Positions 54,452 through 62,847 of a DNA stretch of 64,000 bases are shown in pieces. Numbering within the stretch: position 1 is the first letter of the stretch; each line of letters begins with the position of its first letter. The notes beneath the pieces were generated by a model that was not told the DNA's origin, did not search any database, and saw only the letters and a list, made by a program, of their open reading frames with translations. A program made the position numbers and the translations under genes. This stretch comes from JBFHFS01 sp041583495 (GTDB lineage: Bacteria > Bacteroidota > Bacteroidia > Bacteroidales > Marinilabiliaceae): the NCBI GenBank assembly GCA_041583495.1, contig JBFHFS010000018.1, forward strand, positions 26,022 through 90,021, in the 5' to 3' direction.

Positions 54452-55218
54452 AAATTAACCGACCCTATAAGACCATTATTGTTGACGACGAACCTTTGGC
54501 ACGTTTTCGTTTACAAACAATAATGGGGGAATACCCCGACGTTTTTGAAATAATTGCAGAAGCAGAAAACGGGGAAGAAGCCATTGAAAAAATCAACCAA
54601 ATGAGGCCGGAGCTTATATTTTTAGATATCCAAATGCCGGAAATCAGTGGATTTGATGTGCTAAAAGAATTGAGTTATTTCCCTAAGGTAATATTTTGTA
54701 CTGCTTTCGACGAATTTGCCTTGAAAGCTTTTGATACCAATTGCATCGACTATTTGGTAAAACCACTAACGAAAGAACGATTTGAGAAAACCATTGCCAA
54801 ACTAGACCAGATTAACGACAACAAGTCAGAAATTAACCTGAACCAGCTCATTGAGCAATTCAACCTGGAATACACAAGAAACGATGCCACCTCAATTCCC
54901 ATAAAAGTGGGCGACAGGGTTATTTTTGTCAGGCTCGACGAAGTATCTTACCTTCAGGCCGATGAAAAATATGTTACCATCATTACTAAACATGCTAAAT
55001 CGTATATCTTAGATTCGAGTTTAAAAAAAATGGAAGGTAAATTACCGGCATATTTTATCAGGGTTCACAAGTCGTACCTCATCAATAAAAACCTTTTAAA
55101 GGAAATCAGGAAGCATTTTAACAATCGCTTTGTGCTAATCCTTGACGACTACAGCCAAACCAGGATTACCAGCGGAAGGAGTTACCACCAAGCAATAAAA
55201 TCATTGCTTGAATATTAG
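54448..55218 (+). CDS. LytTR-type response regulator (third pair)
   Basis: A 256-residue regulator. Receiver domain: VDDEP near the N-terminus, phospho-acceptor Asp in LIFLDIQMPE (about residue 60), Lys in YLVKPLTKE. LytTR domain about residues 150-250 (VIFVRLDEVSYLQADEKYVTI, YFIRVHKSYLINKN). The start overlaps the kinase stop (ATGA). The stop codon TAG at 55216-55218 lies exactly at the left edge of a MITE-like element; without it the frame would end in TAA, so the protein sequence is unaffected. Confidence 0.93.
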   Translation: MKINRPYKTIIVDDEPLARFRLQTIMGEYPDVFEIIAEAENGEEAIEKINQMRPELIFLDIQMPEISGFDVLKELSYFPKVIFCTAFDEFALKAFDTNCIDYLVKPLTKERFEKTIAKLDQINDNKSEINLNQLIEQFNLEYTRNDATSIPIKVGDRVIFVRLDEVSYLQADEKYVTIITKHAKSYILDSSLKKMEGKLPAYFIRVHKSYLINKNLLKEIRKHFNNRFVLILDDYSQTRITSGRSYHQAIKSLLEY

Positions 55219-55371
55219 AGACTGTTTAAATTTTCTCCTTTATTTTGTTGTCTTAATCCCTCATTCGGCAGCAAAATTTCTTTAAATAGCGGTGCTATTC
55301 GTATCTATTTTGCCTTGTATGAGAACTTAATCCTACCAACCTAAATCCAAAAACAAAACTAAAACAGTCTC
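55218..55371. mobile_element. MITE-like element with terminal inverted repeats
   Basis: Left end GAGACTGTTTAAATTTT (55218-55234) and the right end (55355-55371), read on the other strand as GAGACTGTTTTAGTTTT, match at 15 of 17 positions, including the outer 10. Both sides are flanked by TTA (55215-55217 and 55372-55374), a possible 3-base target duplication. The 154-base element encodes nothing recognisable and holds an internal hairpin (AATAGC 55285-55290 / GCTATT 55294-55299). It looks like a non-autonomous insertion moved by a transposase encoded elsewhere; a TNA-type target would fit some IS5-family elements, but the family is not proven. Confidence 0.72.
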
Positions 55372-55387
55372 TTAATTTCGGGGCCCG

Positions 55388-55948
55388 TCATTTTTGGATA
55401 TTCTTCTGCTTGATAAAATCACGAAGTTCATTCTCCTTTTCTGCACTCCAATAACCGCAGTCGAGTTCAATAAAAACGGAGGTATATGGAATTGTCATGT
55501 CTGTTTTAAGCAACAACACATTGAATAAATCAGAGGATTCATCCAATTTACGAATAATGTCATCGTGTGGCATTTCTTTAAAGGCACGTTCTCCAAGAAG
55601 TTTTTTTAAATCGGTTCGATATTCCTGGACCCCCGGGGCACTTTGGTCGGAAACGGATTCCAATTCGGCATGAAACATAATTATAGGGCGCACATGATCG
55701 GCAGCATCTACCGCCTTCAAGACGTATTCCAATACTTTCATTTGTTTAGCATCGGTACAAATGGTTTCAATTCCCAAAGCACTTTGTTTGGGATAGGCTG
55801 CATCCGCTATCACAATCCAATTGCGGTGACCATATTCGGGTAATCTCTGTGTAACAATCTCTTTCCAATCCTGCGAAAAAGATTGAACAGGAAATACAAA
55901 AGCCACAACCAGGAAAGCCAACAGGTTCTTGAAATGAATTTTTCTCAT
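55388..55948 (-). CDS. Secreted RbsD/FucU-like protein
   Basis: About 186 residues from ATG 55948, which begins a signal peptide (MRKIHFKNLLAFLVVAFVFP, then SFSQ); the open frame extends 10 residues further upstream. The mature protein contains YGHRNWIVIADAAYPKQS and LLLKTDMTIPYTSVFIELDCGYW, resembling the RbsD/FucU sugar-mutarotase fold (GHGDEIVIADA in ribose pyranases). Typical family members are cytoplasmic; a secreted form is less usual. Mutarotase activity is not proven, because residues beyond the GH and the ADA motif differ. It is the only minus-strand gene in this part of the window. Confidence 0.65.
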   Translation of the reverse strand: MRKIHFKNLLAFLVVAFVFPVQSFSQDWKEIVTQRLPEYGHRNWIVIADAAYPKQSALGIETICTDAKQMKVLEYVLKAVDAADHVRPIIMFHAELESVSDQSAPGVQEYRTDLKKLLGERAFKEMPHDDIIRKLDESSDLFNVLLLKTDMTIPYTSVFIELDCGYWSAEKENELRDFIKQKNIQK

Positions 55949-56105
55949 AGCAATGATTAATAATTTTATACTTCTCACTTCCTCTTATCTGAATTGAAGG
56001 ATGTAGAATTAAAAATCTAAGATATAGAATTAAAAGGCAAAATTACCCACCCACAAATAGTGGTTTGATAAAAACGACCTCAAAAAGCCAGATCATTACG
56101 GCATA

Positions 56106-56137
56106 TTGACACATGGGTCAAACCATCCCTAAATTTA
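56106..56137 (+). promoter_or_regulatory. Candidate promoter for the first VOC gene
   Basis: -33 TTG (56106-56108) and -7 TAAATTTA (56130-56137; last base differs from TAnnTTTG) with a 21-base spacer. The ATG at 56113 falls inside it, which favours the start at 56182. Confidence 0.5.
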
Positions 56138-56181
56138 CACCATTAACCCCTCAAAAATATATTCATATAAATCCCCCAACC

Positions 56182-56589
56182 ATGAGAATTAAATCCATCA
56201 CCGTGAACCTGCCCATAAAAGACCTCGAACGAACGAAAGCCTTTTGGACAAAGCTCGGATTCTCATTCAACGAACAATTTAGCGACGACAAAGCCCTCTG
56301 CCTGGCTTTAAATGAGGGAACCATTTATTCCATGCTGATAACACATGAACATTTCGCCACTTTCACCAACCGGCCTGTCGCGAACAACTCTCAAACACAG
56401 GTGGTAATTGCTATTGAGGTGGAGAACAGAAAAAGTGTAGATGAAATGATAACCCTTGCCCTTGAAAATGGAGGAACCCGCTACAGAGAGCCTGAGGACC
56501 ATGGCTGGATGTATTATGACAGTTTTGCTGACCTGGATGGACACCAATGGGAAGTAATCTATTCAGACCCCACCCAAATACCTGGCTAA
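56182..56589 (+). CDS. VOC (glyoxalase-like) family protein
   Basis: About 135 residues from ATG 56182. The frame can be read from 56113, but that part overlaps a promoter and the VOC domain starts with MRIKSITVNLPIKDLERTKAFWTKLGF. The C-terminal DLDGHQWEVIYSD carries the conserved Glu of the metal site. The KAFWTKLGFSFNEQFSDDKA pattern is typical of the lactoylglutathione-lyase-like VOC proteins common in soil and marine bacteria; no defined reaction can be given. It is followed 39 bases later by a MATE pump gene. Confidence 0.85.
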   Translation: MRIKSITVNLPIKDLERTKAFWTKLGFSFNEQFSDDKALCLALNEGTIYSMLITHEHFATFTNRPVANNSQTQVVIAIEVENRKSVDEMITLALENGGTRYREPEDHGWMYYDSFADLDGHQWEVIYSDPTQIPG

Positions 56590-56628
56590 CAATAAAGAAG
56601 ACGATTTCGAAACCTTTTTAAACGCCTG

Positions 56629-58041
56629 ATGAATAAACATCGTAAGCTATTGCTCAGGGAGTCCATTTGGCAGGAATTAAAGAATGCCATCCGGGGCACC
56701 GAGGCCGATTACACAAAAATAAATCTGAACAAAGCTATTTTTCTGTTAGCGGTCCCGATGGTTTTGGAGCTCTTAATGGAGATGACCTTTGCGGTGGCCG
56801 ACATCTTTTTTGTTGGCAAACTTGGCGCCTCAGCGGTGGCCACGGTGGGCTTAACCGAGACCTATCTGTTTCTGTTGTATGCGGTGGCCATGGGTTTGTC
56901 GATGGCCGTCACGGCCATTATTGCCCGCCGGGTAGGAGAGAAAAAAACGGAACAAGCAGGTATTTCGGCTGTTCAAGCCATCATCATCGGGCTCATTATC
57001 TCCATTCCTTTCTCTCTGGCAGGCATTTTCTACGCAAAAGAGCTGCTGATATTGATGGGGGCAGATGAATGGAGTGTGCATCAAGGCTATGGATACACCC
57101 AATGGATGCTGGGCGGCAACCTGGCCATCATGCTGCTGTTTGTGATAAATGCCGTATTCCGCGGTGCCGGCGATGCCGCCATTGCCATGCGTATTCTGTG
57201 GATCGCCAATGGGGTCAATATCCTGTTAGACCCACTACTGATTTTCGGATGGGGACCGATTCCACCCCTGGGCATTGAAGGAGCCGCCGTAGCCACCAAT
57301 ATAGGTCGGGGCATCGGGGTGCTCTCTCAACTTTACCTGTTGTTTAAAGGCGGCAAACACATCCGGGTAACGATAGCCCAACTTCGATTGCATATGGGGG
57401 CTATGGTTAACCTTTTAAAAACATCCTATGGAGGCATTGCTCAATCCATCATCTCCATGTCTTCATGGATCTTTCTGATGAGGATTCTCTCGGATGTAGG
57501 CAGTGAGGCAGTGGCAGGGGCCACCATCGCCCTCCGCATTTTGATGTTTACGATGATGCCCGCCTGGGGCCTGTCCAATGCTGCCGCTACCCTGGTGGGT
57601 CAAAACCTGGGCGCCAACAGCCCCCAAAGAGCAGAATCTACCGTTTGGAAGATTGGCCTTTACAACATGGTTTTCCTATTGGGCATCTCCTGTCTGTTCT
57701 TCTTTTTCAATAAGTCGTTAATGGGCATTTTCACCCATGAATGGGAGGTTATTGTTATTGGCTCCGACTGGTTAAGAATCCTGTCCTATTCTTTTTTTGT
57801 GTACGGTTGGTGGATGGTGTCGGTACAGGCCTTTAATGGCGCAGGGGACACCAAAACACCAACTTACATCAATCTGGTTTTCTTTTGGTTGATACAGATC
57901 CCCCTGGCCTATTGGCTGGCCATCAAATTAAACTGGGCACACCAGGGGGTATTTTGGGCCGTGTTCATTTCTGAAACCTCCGCCGGCATCTTCACCTTTT
58001 GGCTCTTCAGGAAAGGAAACTGGAAAAAGACGAAAGTTTAA
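56629..58041 (+). CDS. MATE family multidrug/sodium efflux transporter
   Basis: A 470-residue protein with 12 predicted membrane helices in two related halves. INLNKAIFLLAVPMVLELLMEMTFAVADIFFVGKLG at the start and NTAFRGAGDA-type and FNGAGDTKTPTYINLVFFWLIQIPLAYWL motifs (the latter in the second half) are characteristic of the MATE/NorM group. It extrudes cationic drugs or metabolites using a Na+ or H+ gradient. The N-terminal cytoplasmic tail (about 30 residues) is longer than minimal. It lies in a plus-strand run of small stress-type genes. Confidence 0.94.
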   Translation: MNKHRKLLLRESIWQELKNAIRGTEADYTKINLNKAIFLLAVPMVLELLMEMTFAVADIFFVGKLGASAVATVGLTETYLFLLYAVAMGLSMAVTAIIARRVGEKKTEQAGISAVQAIIIGLIISIPFSLAGIFYAKELLILMGADEWSVHQGYGYTQWMLGGNLAIMLLFVINAVFRGAGDAAIAMRILWIANGVNILLDPLLIFGWGPIPPLGIEGAAVATNIGRGIGVLSQLYLLFKGGKHIRVTIAQLRLHMGAMVNLLKTSYGGIAQSIISMSSWIFLMRILSDVGSEAVAGATIALRILMFTMMPAWGLSNAAATLVGQNLGANSPQRAESTVWKIGLYNMVFLLGISCLFFFFNKSLMGIFTHEWEVIVIGSDWLRILSYSFFVYGWWMVSVQAFNGAGDTKTPTYINLVFFWLIQIPLAYWLAIKLNWAHQGVFWAVFISETSAGIFTFWLFRKGNWKKTKV

Positions 58042-58079
58042 ATACCATAAATTCATTAAACACAAAAAAGCAACGGACC

Positions 58080-58499
58080 ATGAGGACAAAAAAAATTACG
58101 GTGGGCGTCACCATTTCAGCTGGCATCAAAAAAACATGGGACCTTTGGACCAGCCCTGAACACGTCGTAAAATGGAACTCTGCCTCTGAGGGGTGGCATT
58201 GCCCAAAGGCTCAGAACGATTTGAGACCCGGCGGGAAATTCAAATACATAATGGCCTCAGGAGATGAGAAAATGAGATTTGACTTTGAGGGCACTTACCA
58301 TGAAGTAATTAACCAAAAGAGAATTGCTTATTCTATTTCGGACGGAAGAAAAGTAACCGTTGAGTTTGAGAATTCAGGCAATCAGTCGAGAGTTACCGAG
58401 ACCTTTGAGGCCGAGAAAACGCACCCGGAAGAGATGCAAAAAGAAGGTTGGCAGGCGATCCTGAATAACTTCAAAAAATATGTCGAAAGCCAACCCTGA
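58080..58499 (+). CDS. SRPBCC (AHSA1-like) domain protein
   Basis: About 139 residues from ATG 58080; the open frame overlaps the MATE gene upstream, but the domain begins at KKITVGVTISAGIKKTWDLWT. The AHSA1 pattern continues with SPEHVVKWNSASEGWHCPKA, DLRPGGKFKY and GWQAILNNFKKYVE at the C-terminus. Such proteins bind hydrophobic ligands or act as stress-linked cofactors; no specific role is known. It starts 38 bases after the MATE stop and may be co-transcribed with it. Confidence 0.9.
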   Translation: MRTKKITVGVTISAGIKKTWDLWTSPEHVVKWNSASEGWHCPKAQNDLRPGGKFKYIMASGDEKMRFDFEGTYHEVINQKRIAYSISDGRKVTVEFENSGNQSRVTETFEAEKTHPEEMQKEGWQAILNNFKKYVESQP

Positions 58500-58728
58500 G
58501 GGCATTAGGCAGACCCCTTCCCCGACAAAGTGTGTTGGGGCGCCGGGAGAGCTTTTTCAGAATGGAGACCAAACATTTCTTCCAAACCTAAAAATGTCCT
58601 AACTTATAGAGGATTTTTTACATACAACTAAAGGATAGGAAAAGGCTGAGAATAAAAACGCCCCCGGCATAGGGATGAACATCTGCAAATAACAGCAATC
58701 CGAAGTTTTATCAAAAAACAGAACTACC

Positions 58729-59106
58729 ATGAAAAATGCAATTAATTGGTTCGAGATTCCTGCAACCGATTTCGAAAGAGCAAAAAGATTTTACGAAGAG
58801 GTGCTTCAAACTGAAATGCCCGTCATGGAAATGGAAACCCCAAAGGCCCTATATGCTTTTTTCCCTTTCGACATGGAGAATGGGGGAATTGGCGGTGGCA
58901 TCGTTAAAGGACCCGACTACCAACCGGCTCAGATGGGCTCCCTCATCTACCTGAATGGTGGGAATGATCTATCCCTGCCCCTTTCGCGGGTGGAGAAAGC
59001 AGGTGGAATAATAGTGATTCCCAAGACCTCTATTGGGGATAACGGGTTTTTTGCCACATTTATCGACACCGAAGGCAATAAGGTGGCTTTTCATTCAATG
59101 AAATAG
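58729..59106 (+). CDS. VOC family protein (second copy in this run)
   Basis: A 125-residue VOC domain: INWFEIPATDFERAKRFYEEVLQTEMPVM at the start and FIDTEGNKVAFHSMK at the end, with candidate metal ligands Glu/His. It belongs to the YesQ/CatE-like small dioxygenase/glyoxalase group, different in sequence from the VOC protein at 56182. Function undefined. The upstream gap of 229 bases holds no recognisable gene. Confidence 0.88.
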   Translation: MKNAINWFEIPATDFERAKRFYEEVLQTEMPVMEMETPKALYAFFPFDMENGGIGGGIVKGPDYQPAQMGSLIYLNGGNDLSLPLSRVEKAGGIIVIPKTSIGDNGFFATFIDTEGNKVAFHSMK

Positions 59107-59300
59107 GGTCGACCAGGGACCGCCCCTCCAAAACACTTCAGTATAGCCGGGAGGTTTTGAGGGGAATCCCATTTATTGATGATGTAGGTGCCTCGACCTG
59201 ATTCTATTCCTCCGAAATATTCGGATCGAGCTCCCCTACATTCCTCTTGAAAAGCCAATTGCCTCAAATCAAAGACCTTTTAACCAAGGAAAAAGTCTAA

Positions 59301-60092
59301 ATGGAAAAAACAATTTATAGAATATCCAGAATGGATTGTCCCTCGGAGGAGAACCTTATCCGACTGCAATTGGATGAGATTCCCGCCATAAAGAAATTAG
59401 ACTTTGACATCCCCAACAGAACCTTAACGATATATCATGCAGGCGAAATAAAAAGGATCAAAAATTCCATTGCCCAACTAAATCTAGGCGAAAAATATAT
59501 TTCCAGTGAGCCAACCATTCTGCAGGAGCCAGACGAAAAGGCCAGTCAGAGAAAATTACTTTGGATAGTCCTGGCAATTAACTTTTCGTTTTTTCTGATT
59601 GAGATGGCCACCGGCTGGATTTCAAAATCGATGGGCCTTGTTGCAGACAGTCTCGACATGTTGGCCGACTCCTCTGTTTATGGCTTAAGCCTCTTTGCCG
59701 TGGGAGGGACCCTGATACGCAAGAAACGAATCGCCCGGCTAGCCGGTTTTATTCAAATATTTCTGGCATTGACAGGATTTATAGAAGTGGTTAGACGCTT
59801 CCTCGGATCGGAACAAATTCCCGACTTTTCGACAATGATTATCGTTTCTGTATTTGCCCTTATAGCCAACATGATATGCCTGTTTCTTTTGCAGAAGTCA
59901 AAAAGCAGGGAGGCGCACATGCGCGCCAGCATGATATTTACCTCCAACGACGTGATTATCAATCTTGGGGTTATCGTGGCCGGGCTTTTAGTGCATTGGT
60001 TACATTCCAGCAAACCTGACCTGATTATTGGAACGATTGTCTTTTTATTGGTTATCCAGGGAGCCATCAAAATTCTTAAACTGGGCAGATAA
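59301..60092 (+). CDS. Cation transporter with HMA-like N-terminus (CDF-related)
   Basis: A 263-residue protein. Residues 1-70 form a heavy-metal-associated-like fold beginning with YRISRMDCPSEENLIRLQLD; only the first Cys of the usual CxxC is present. Six membrane helices follow (about 88-260), with the CDF-type acidic motif DSLDMLADSS in TM2 and SNDVIINLGVIVAGLL in TM5. It probably moves divalent metal ions out of the cytoplasm; the metal is not evident. It lacks the long C-terminal cytoplasmic domain of many CDF proteins. The gene stands alone on the plus strand. Confidence 0.82.
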   Translation: MEKTIYRISRMDCPSEENLIRLQLDEIPAIKKLDFDIPNRTLTIYHAGEIKRIKNSIAQLNLGEKYISSEPTILQEPDEKASQRKLLWIVLAINFSFFLIEMATGWISKSMGLVADSLDMLADSSVYGLSLFAVGGTLIRKKRIARLAGFIQIFLALTGFIEVVRRFLGSEQIPDFSTMIIVSVFALIANMICLFLLQKSKSREAHMRASMIFTSNDVIINLGVIVAGLLVHWLHSSKPDLIIGTIVFLLVIQGAIKILKLGR

Positions 60093-60267
60093 AAAACACT
60101 TTTCATCCTTTCCAAACCCGACCTTTGAACCATGTCGGGTGAATGGGTGTTTTGAAAGAGATCATCAGATAATGGATGGCTGGCAATTCCATTCTCATGA
60201 AACCACCAGGTGTTTTGTCAGCCCGCTTTTAAATATCTTGTAAGAACCTAGCTAACAATTAAAAAAC

Positions 60268-60693
60268 ATGGAAACACTATCTGTAAACTATTGGGCCATT
60301 GCCTCCGGAGCGGTTCTCTCAATGATTATTGGTGCCCTGTGGTATGGCCCTCTTTTTGGCAAAAAATGGATGCACCTTGTGGGGGAAAACCCTGAGGATG
60401 TGGCAGCCAGAAAGGAAATGCAAAAATCGGCCGGGCCGTTGTATGCCATTCAATTTTTACTTACCCTTTTTCAGATTCTGGTACTGGCGCATCTGGTGGC
60501 CGACACACAAATAGCGGGTGGGCTGGAACGATCCCTTTGGATATGGGCCGCCTTTGTTATCCCAACCCTGGCCGGAGCCGTAATGTGGACCAACGAGGCC
60601 GGCCATTTAAAATGGACCCGTTTTCTCATCCAGGGCGGCTATCAGTTGGTCATGTTTATTATATTTGGATTACTTTTACAGTTTTGGAAATAA
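60268..60693 (+). CDS. DUF1761 family membrane protein
   Basis: A 141-residue protein with four membrane helices. The start SVNYWAIASGAVLSMIIGALWYGPLFGKKWM is diagnostic for DUF1761, and the end (GYQLVMFIIFGLLLQFWK) fits. Function unknown. Its stop TAA shares one base with the ATG of the next gene (TAATG at 60691-60695), so the two are translationally coupled. Confidence 0.9.
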   Translation: METLSVNYWAIASGAVLSMIIGALWYGPLFGKKWMHLVGENPEDVAARKEMQKSAGPLYAIQFLLTLFQILVLAHLVADTQIAGGLERSLWIWAAFVIPTLAGAVMWTNEAGHLKWTRFLIQGGYQLVMFIIFGLLLQFWK

Positions 60694-61034
60694 TGGCTTA
60701 CGACGAACACTTAGCAGAAAGAATCGGAGGGGTACTCCGGCAAAAGCACATCTCCTTTGAGGAAAGAAAGATGATGGGCGGCTTATGCTTTATGGTGGAT
60801 GATAAAATGTGTGTGGGCATCACCAAAGGCAAGCTTATGGCCCGCGTCAACCCGGATCTCTACGAACAGCTCCTTGAAAAAGAGGGCTGCCAGGAGATGA
60901 ATTTCACCGGGCGGCCAATGAAAGGATTTGTATTTGTTGAACCCGAAGTCATTGACATGGATCAGGACCTGGAATATTGGGTGCAATTATGCCTCGATTT
61001 CAATCCTTTGGCCAAAAAAAGCAAGAAAAAGTAA
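60693..61034 (+). CDS. TfoX/Sxy N-terminal-domain protein
   Basis: A 113-residue protein starting at 60693, coupled by one base to the DUF1761 gene; the longer frame from 60537 lies inside that gene. MAYDEHLAERIGGVLRQ, then MMGGLCFMVDDKMCVGI and a C-terminal FVEPEVIDMDQDLEYWVQLC follow the TfoX N-terminal domain pattern. Full-length TfoX/Sxy regulates competence in gamma-proteobacteria, but single-domain members like this are widespread and their function is not established. The basic tail AKKSKKK is a minor extension. Confidence 0.88.
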   Translation: MAYDEHLAERIGGVLRQKHISFEERKMMGGLCFMVDDKMCVGITKGKLMARVNPDLYEQLLEKEGCQEMNFTGRPMKGFVFVEPEVIDMDQDLEYWVQLCLDFNPLAKKSKKK

Positions 61035-61138
61035 AGGACGACATTATAAAAATCGGGTGAGAAGATTAGTTAAAACAGGTGGTGAGAATCCCCTTTGCCA
61101 ACAAGGCTTAAATCCACAACCCCACAATAAAAGTTTGA

Positions 61139-61720
61139 ATGGAAGAGGTTTATGTCGAAGATCGGGTGTTTGACAAAAAGAATTTTGGTGAAATGCCTCC
61201 CCAAAAAGGAGAATACGATAACTGCCAGTTTAACAACTGCGATTTTTCAAATGCCGACCTTTCAGACATCCTTTTTATGGAGTGTCTTTTTACAGGGTGC
61301 AATCTTAGTTTAGCAAAGCTGTCGAACACCGCTTTTCGCGATGTAAAGTTCTCCAACTGCAAGATGTTGGGCCTTCATTTCGAAAGCTGCAACCTGTTTG
61401 GTCTCTCCTTTCGTTTTGAGAACTGCTCGCTGAACCATAGTTCCTTCTACCAGACTAAAATCAAGCAAACGACTTTCAAAAAATCACAGTTGGTAGAGGT
61501 CGATTTCACCGATTGCAATTTGATGGGTTCGGTCTTTGATCAATGCGACCTCACCAGGGCTACTTTCGAAAACACCATCCTCGAAAAGGCCGATCTGCGC
61601 TCGAGCGTCAACTACTCCATCAATCCCCAACGCAACAAACTTAAAAAGGCCCGGTTTTCACTCTCGGGAATCCCCGGTCTATTGGATAATTACGACATTC
61701 AAATCGACCGCACCCTTTAA
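61139..61720 (+). CDS. Pentapeptide-repeat protein (Qnr/McbG-like)
   Basis: A 193-residue protein with repeated A(D/N)LxX- and CxF-type pentapeptides from about residue 28 to 160 (CQFNNCDFSNADLSD, CLFTGCNLSLAKL, CNLFGLSF, FTDCNLMGSVF, CDLTRATFENTILEKADLRSS), which form a right-handed quadrilateral beta-helix. The size and C-terminal part (INPQRNKLKKARFSLSGIPGLLDNYDIQI) match the Qnr/McbG group, whose members protect DNA gyrase from inhibitors. Whether this one gives quinolone protection is unknown. It is followed by a small hairpin that may terminate transcription. Confidence 0.9.
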   Translation: MEEVYVEDRVFDKKNFGEMPPQKGEYDNCQFNNCDFSNADLSDILFMECLFTGCNLSLAKLSNTAFRDVKFSNCKMLGLHFESCNLFGLSFRFENCSLNHSSFYQTKIKQTTFKKSQLVEVDFTDCNLMGSVFDQCDLTRATFENTILEKADLRSSVNYSINPQRNKLKKARFSLSGIPGLLDNYDIQIDRTL

Positions 61721-61749
61721 CCCCTTTAAACGTCGGTAAATATTTTCTC

Positions 61750-61776
61750 CAGTACCGTATGTCGGTACTTCTTTTC
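61750..61776 (+). terminator. Candidate terminator after the pentapeptide-repeat gene
   Basis: AGTACCG (61751-61757) pairs perfectly with CGGTACT (61763-61769), with a 5-base loop, followed by TCTTTTC. The stem is short, so the call is moderate. Confidence 0.5.
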
Positions 61777-61990
61777 ACCAATCAGTTTACCCCGAAAAAA
61801 ACAACCTTGTTATTCCCTTTCATGGAAACCCAACGGCTATAATGACTCCCGCCATTCCAATCTTCAGCCTTGCAAAAATTCTTGCATCATAAGATGGATC
61901 AACCGGCCCCAAAAGGAAGAGCCTCGGCAAAGAAATATTCCCCCATCTGTTGAATCTTGAGTATCTTTATAAACAAATTACCTGTCAACC

Positions 61991-62779
61991 ATGAAAATCA
62001 CAGACATTTCACCGGAAAACGAAAAACATTTTTTCTGCTGTCTCGAAGAATGGTCGGAAGAAATGAAAGAAGCAGGAGATGCCAAACAAAGGTGGTATGA
62101 ATACATGAAAGACAAAGGGGTAAGAGTGAAATTTGCCCTGGATGAGAATGGGGTGATTGGGGGAATGATTCAATATGTTCCTATTGAATACTCAGGGTTT
62201 GAGGGGGAAAACCTCTACGTAGTGCTATGTATTTGGGTTCATGGCCATAAAGAAGGACGTGGCAATTATCGGAAACGAGGCATGGGAACCGCCCTGATTA
62301 AAGCGGCCGAAGCCGATTGTCAACAACTGGGGGCCAACGGACTGGTCACCTGGGGCCTTATCATACCTGCCTTCATGCGCGCCTCCTGGTTTAAACGCAA
62401 GGGCTATAAGGTCGCAGCCAAATCAGGAATCATGCGTCTGTTGTGGAAGCCCTTCAATGAAGAGGCCACCCCCCCGGGATTCATGAAACCCGGGAAAAAG
62501 CCCGGCAAAGGCACCGATAAGGTAAACATTACCCTCTTTCGAAATGGGTGGTGCCCGGCACAGAACATAGCTTTCGAGCGGGCCATCAGAGCTTCGGAGT
62601 CTTTTCAGAATAAAGTTGACCTGCAGAAATTTGACACCAAGGACCAGACCATTGTTCAGGAATGGGGGATTCTTAACGCCCTCTTTATCGATGGCAAGGA
62701 AGTACGAACCGGGCCGCCCCCCTCTTTTGAGAAGATTAAAAAGAAAATTGCCCGACGTGTTAAGAAAAAACATGCCTGA
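61991..62779 (+). CDS. GNAT acetyltransferase with YoaP-like C-terminal domain
   Basis: A 262-residue protein. The GNAT domain spans about residues 1-155, with the acetyl-CoA loop in NYRKRGMGTALIKAAEAD. The C-terminal part (about 165-255) begins NITLFRNGWCPAQN and ends with GILNALFIDGKEVRTGPPPSFEKI, matching the YoaP domain, a thioredoxin-like appendix. The GWCP Cys may be redox active. Family members are linked in annotation to detoxification, but substrates are unknown. A basic tail (ARRVKKKHA) closes the protein. Confidence 0.88.
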   Translation: MKITDISPENEKHFFCCLEEWSEEMKEAGDAKQRWYEYMKDKGVRVKFALDENGVIGGMIQYVPIEYSGFEGENLYVVLCIWVHGHKEGRGNYRKRGMGTALIKAAEADCQQLGANGLVTWGLIIPAFMRASWFKRKGYKVAAKSGIMRLLWKPFNEEATPPGFMKPGKKPGKGTDKVNITLFRNGWCPAQNIAFERAIRASESFQNKVDLQKFDTKDQTIVQEWGILNALFIDGKEVRTGPPPSFEKIKKKIARRVKKKHA

Positions 62780-62847
62780 TTGGATTTGGCCCCCACACAC
62801 AATAAATTCACCCATACCAGGGGATATTAAACATCTTACACTGAACT

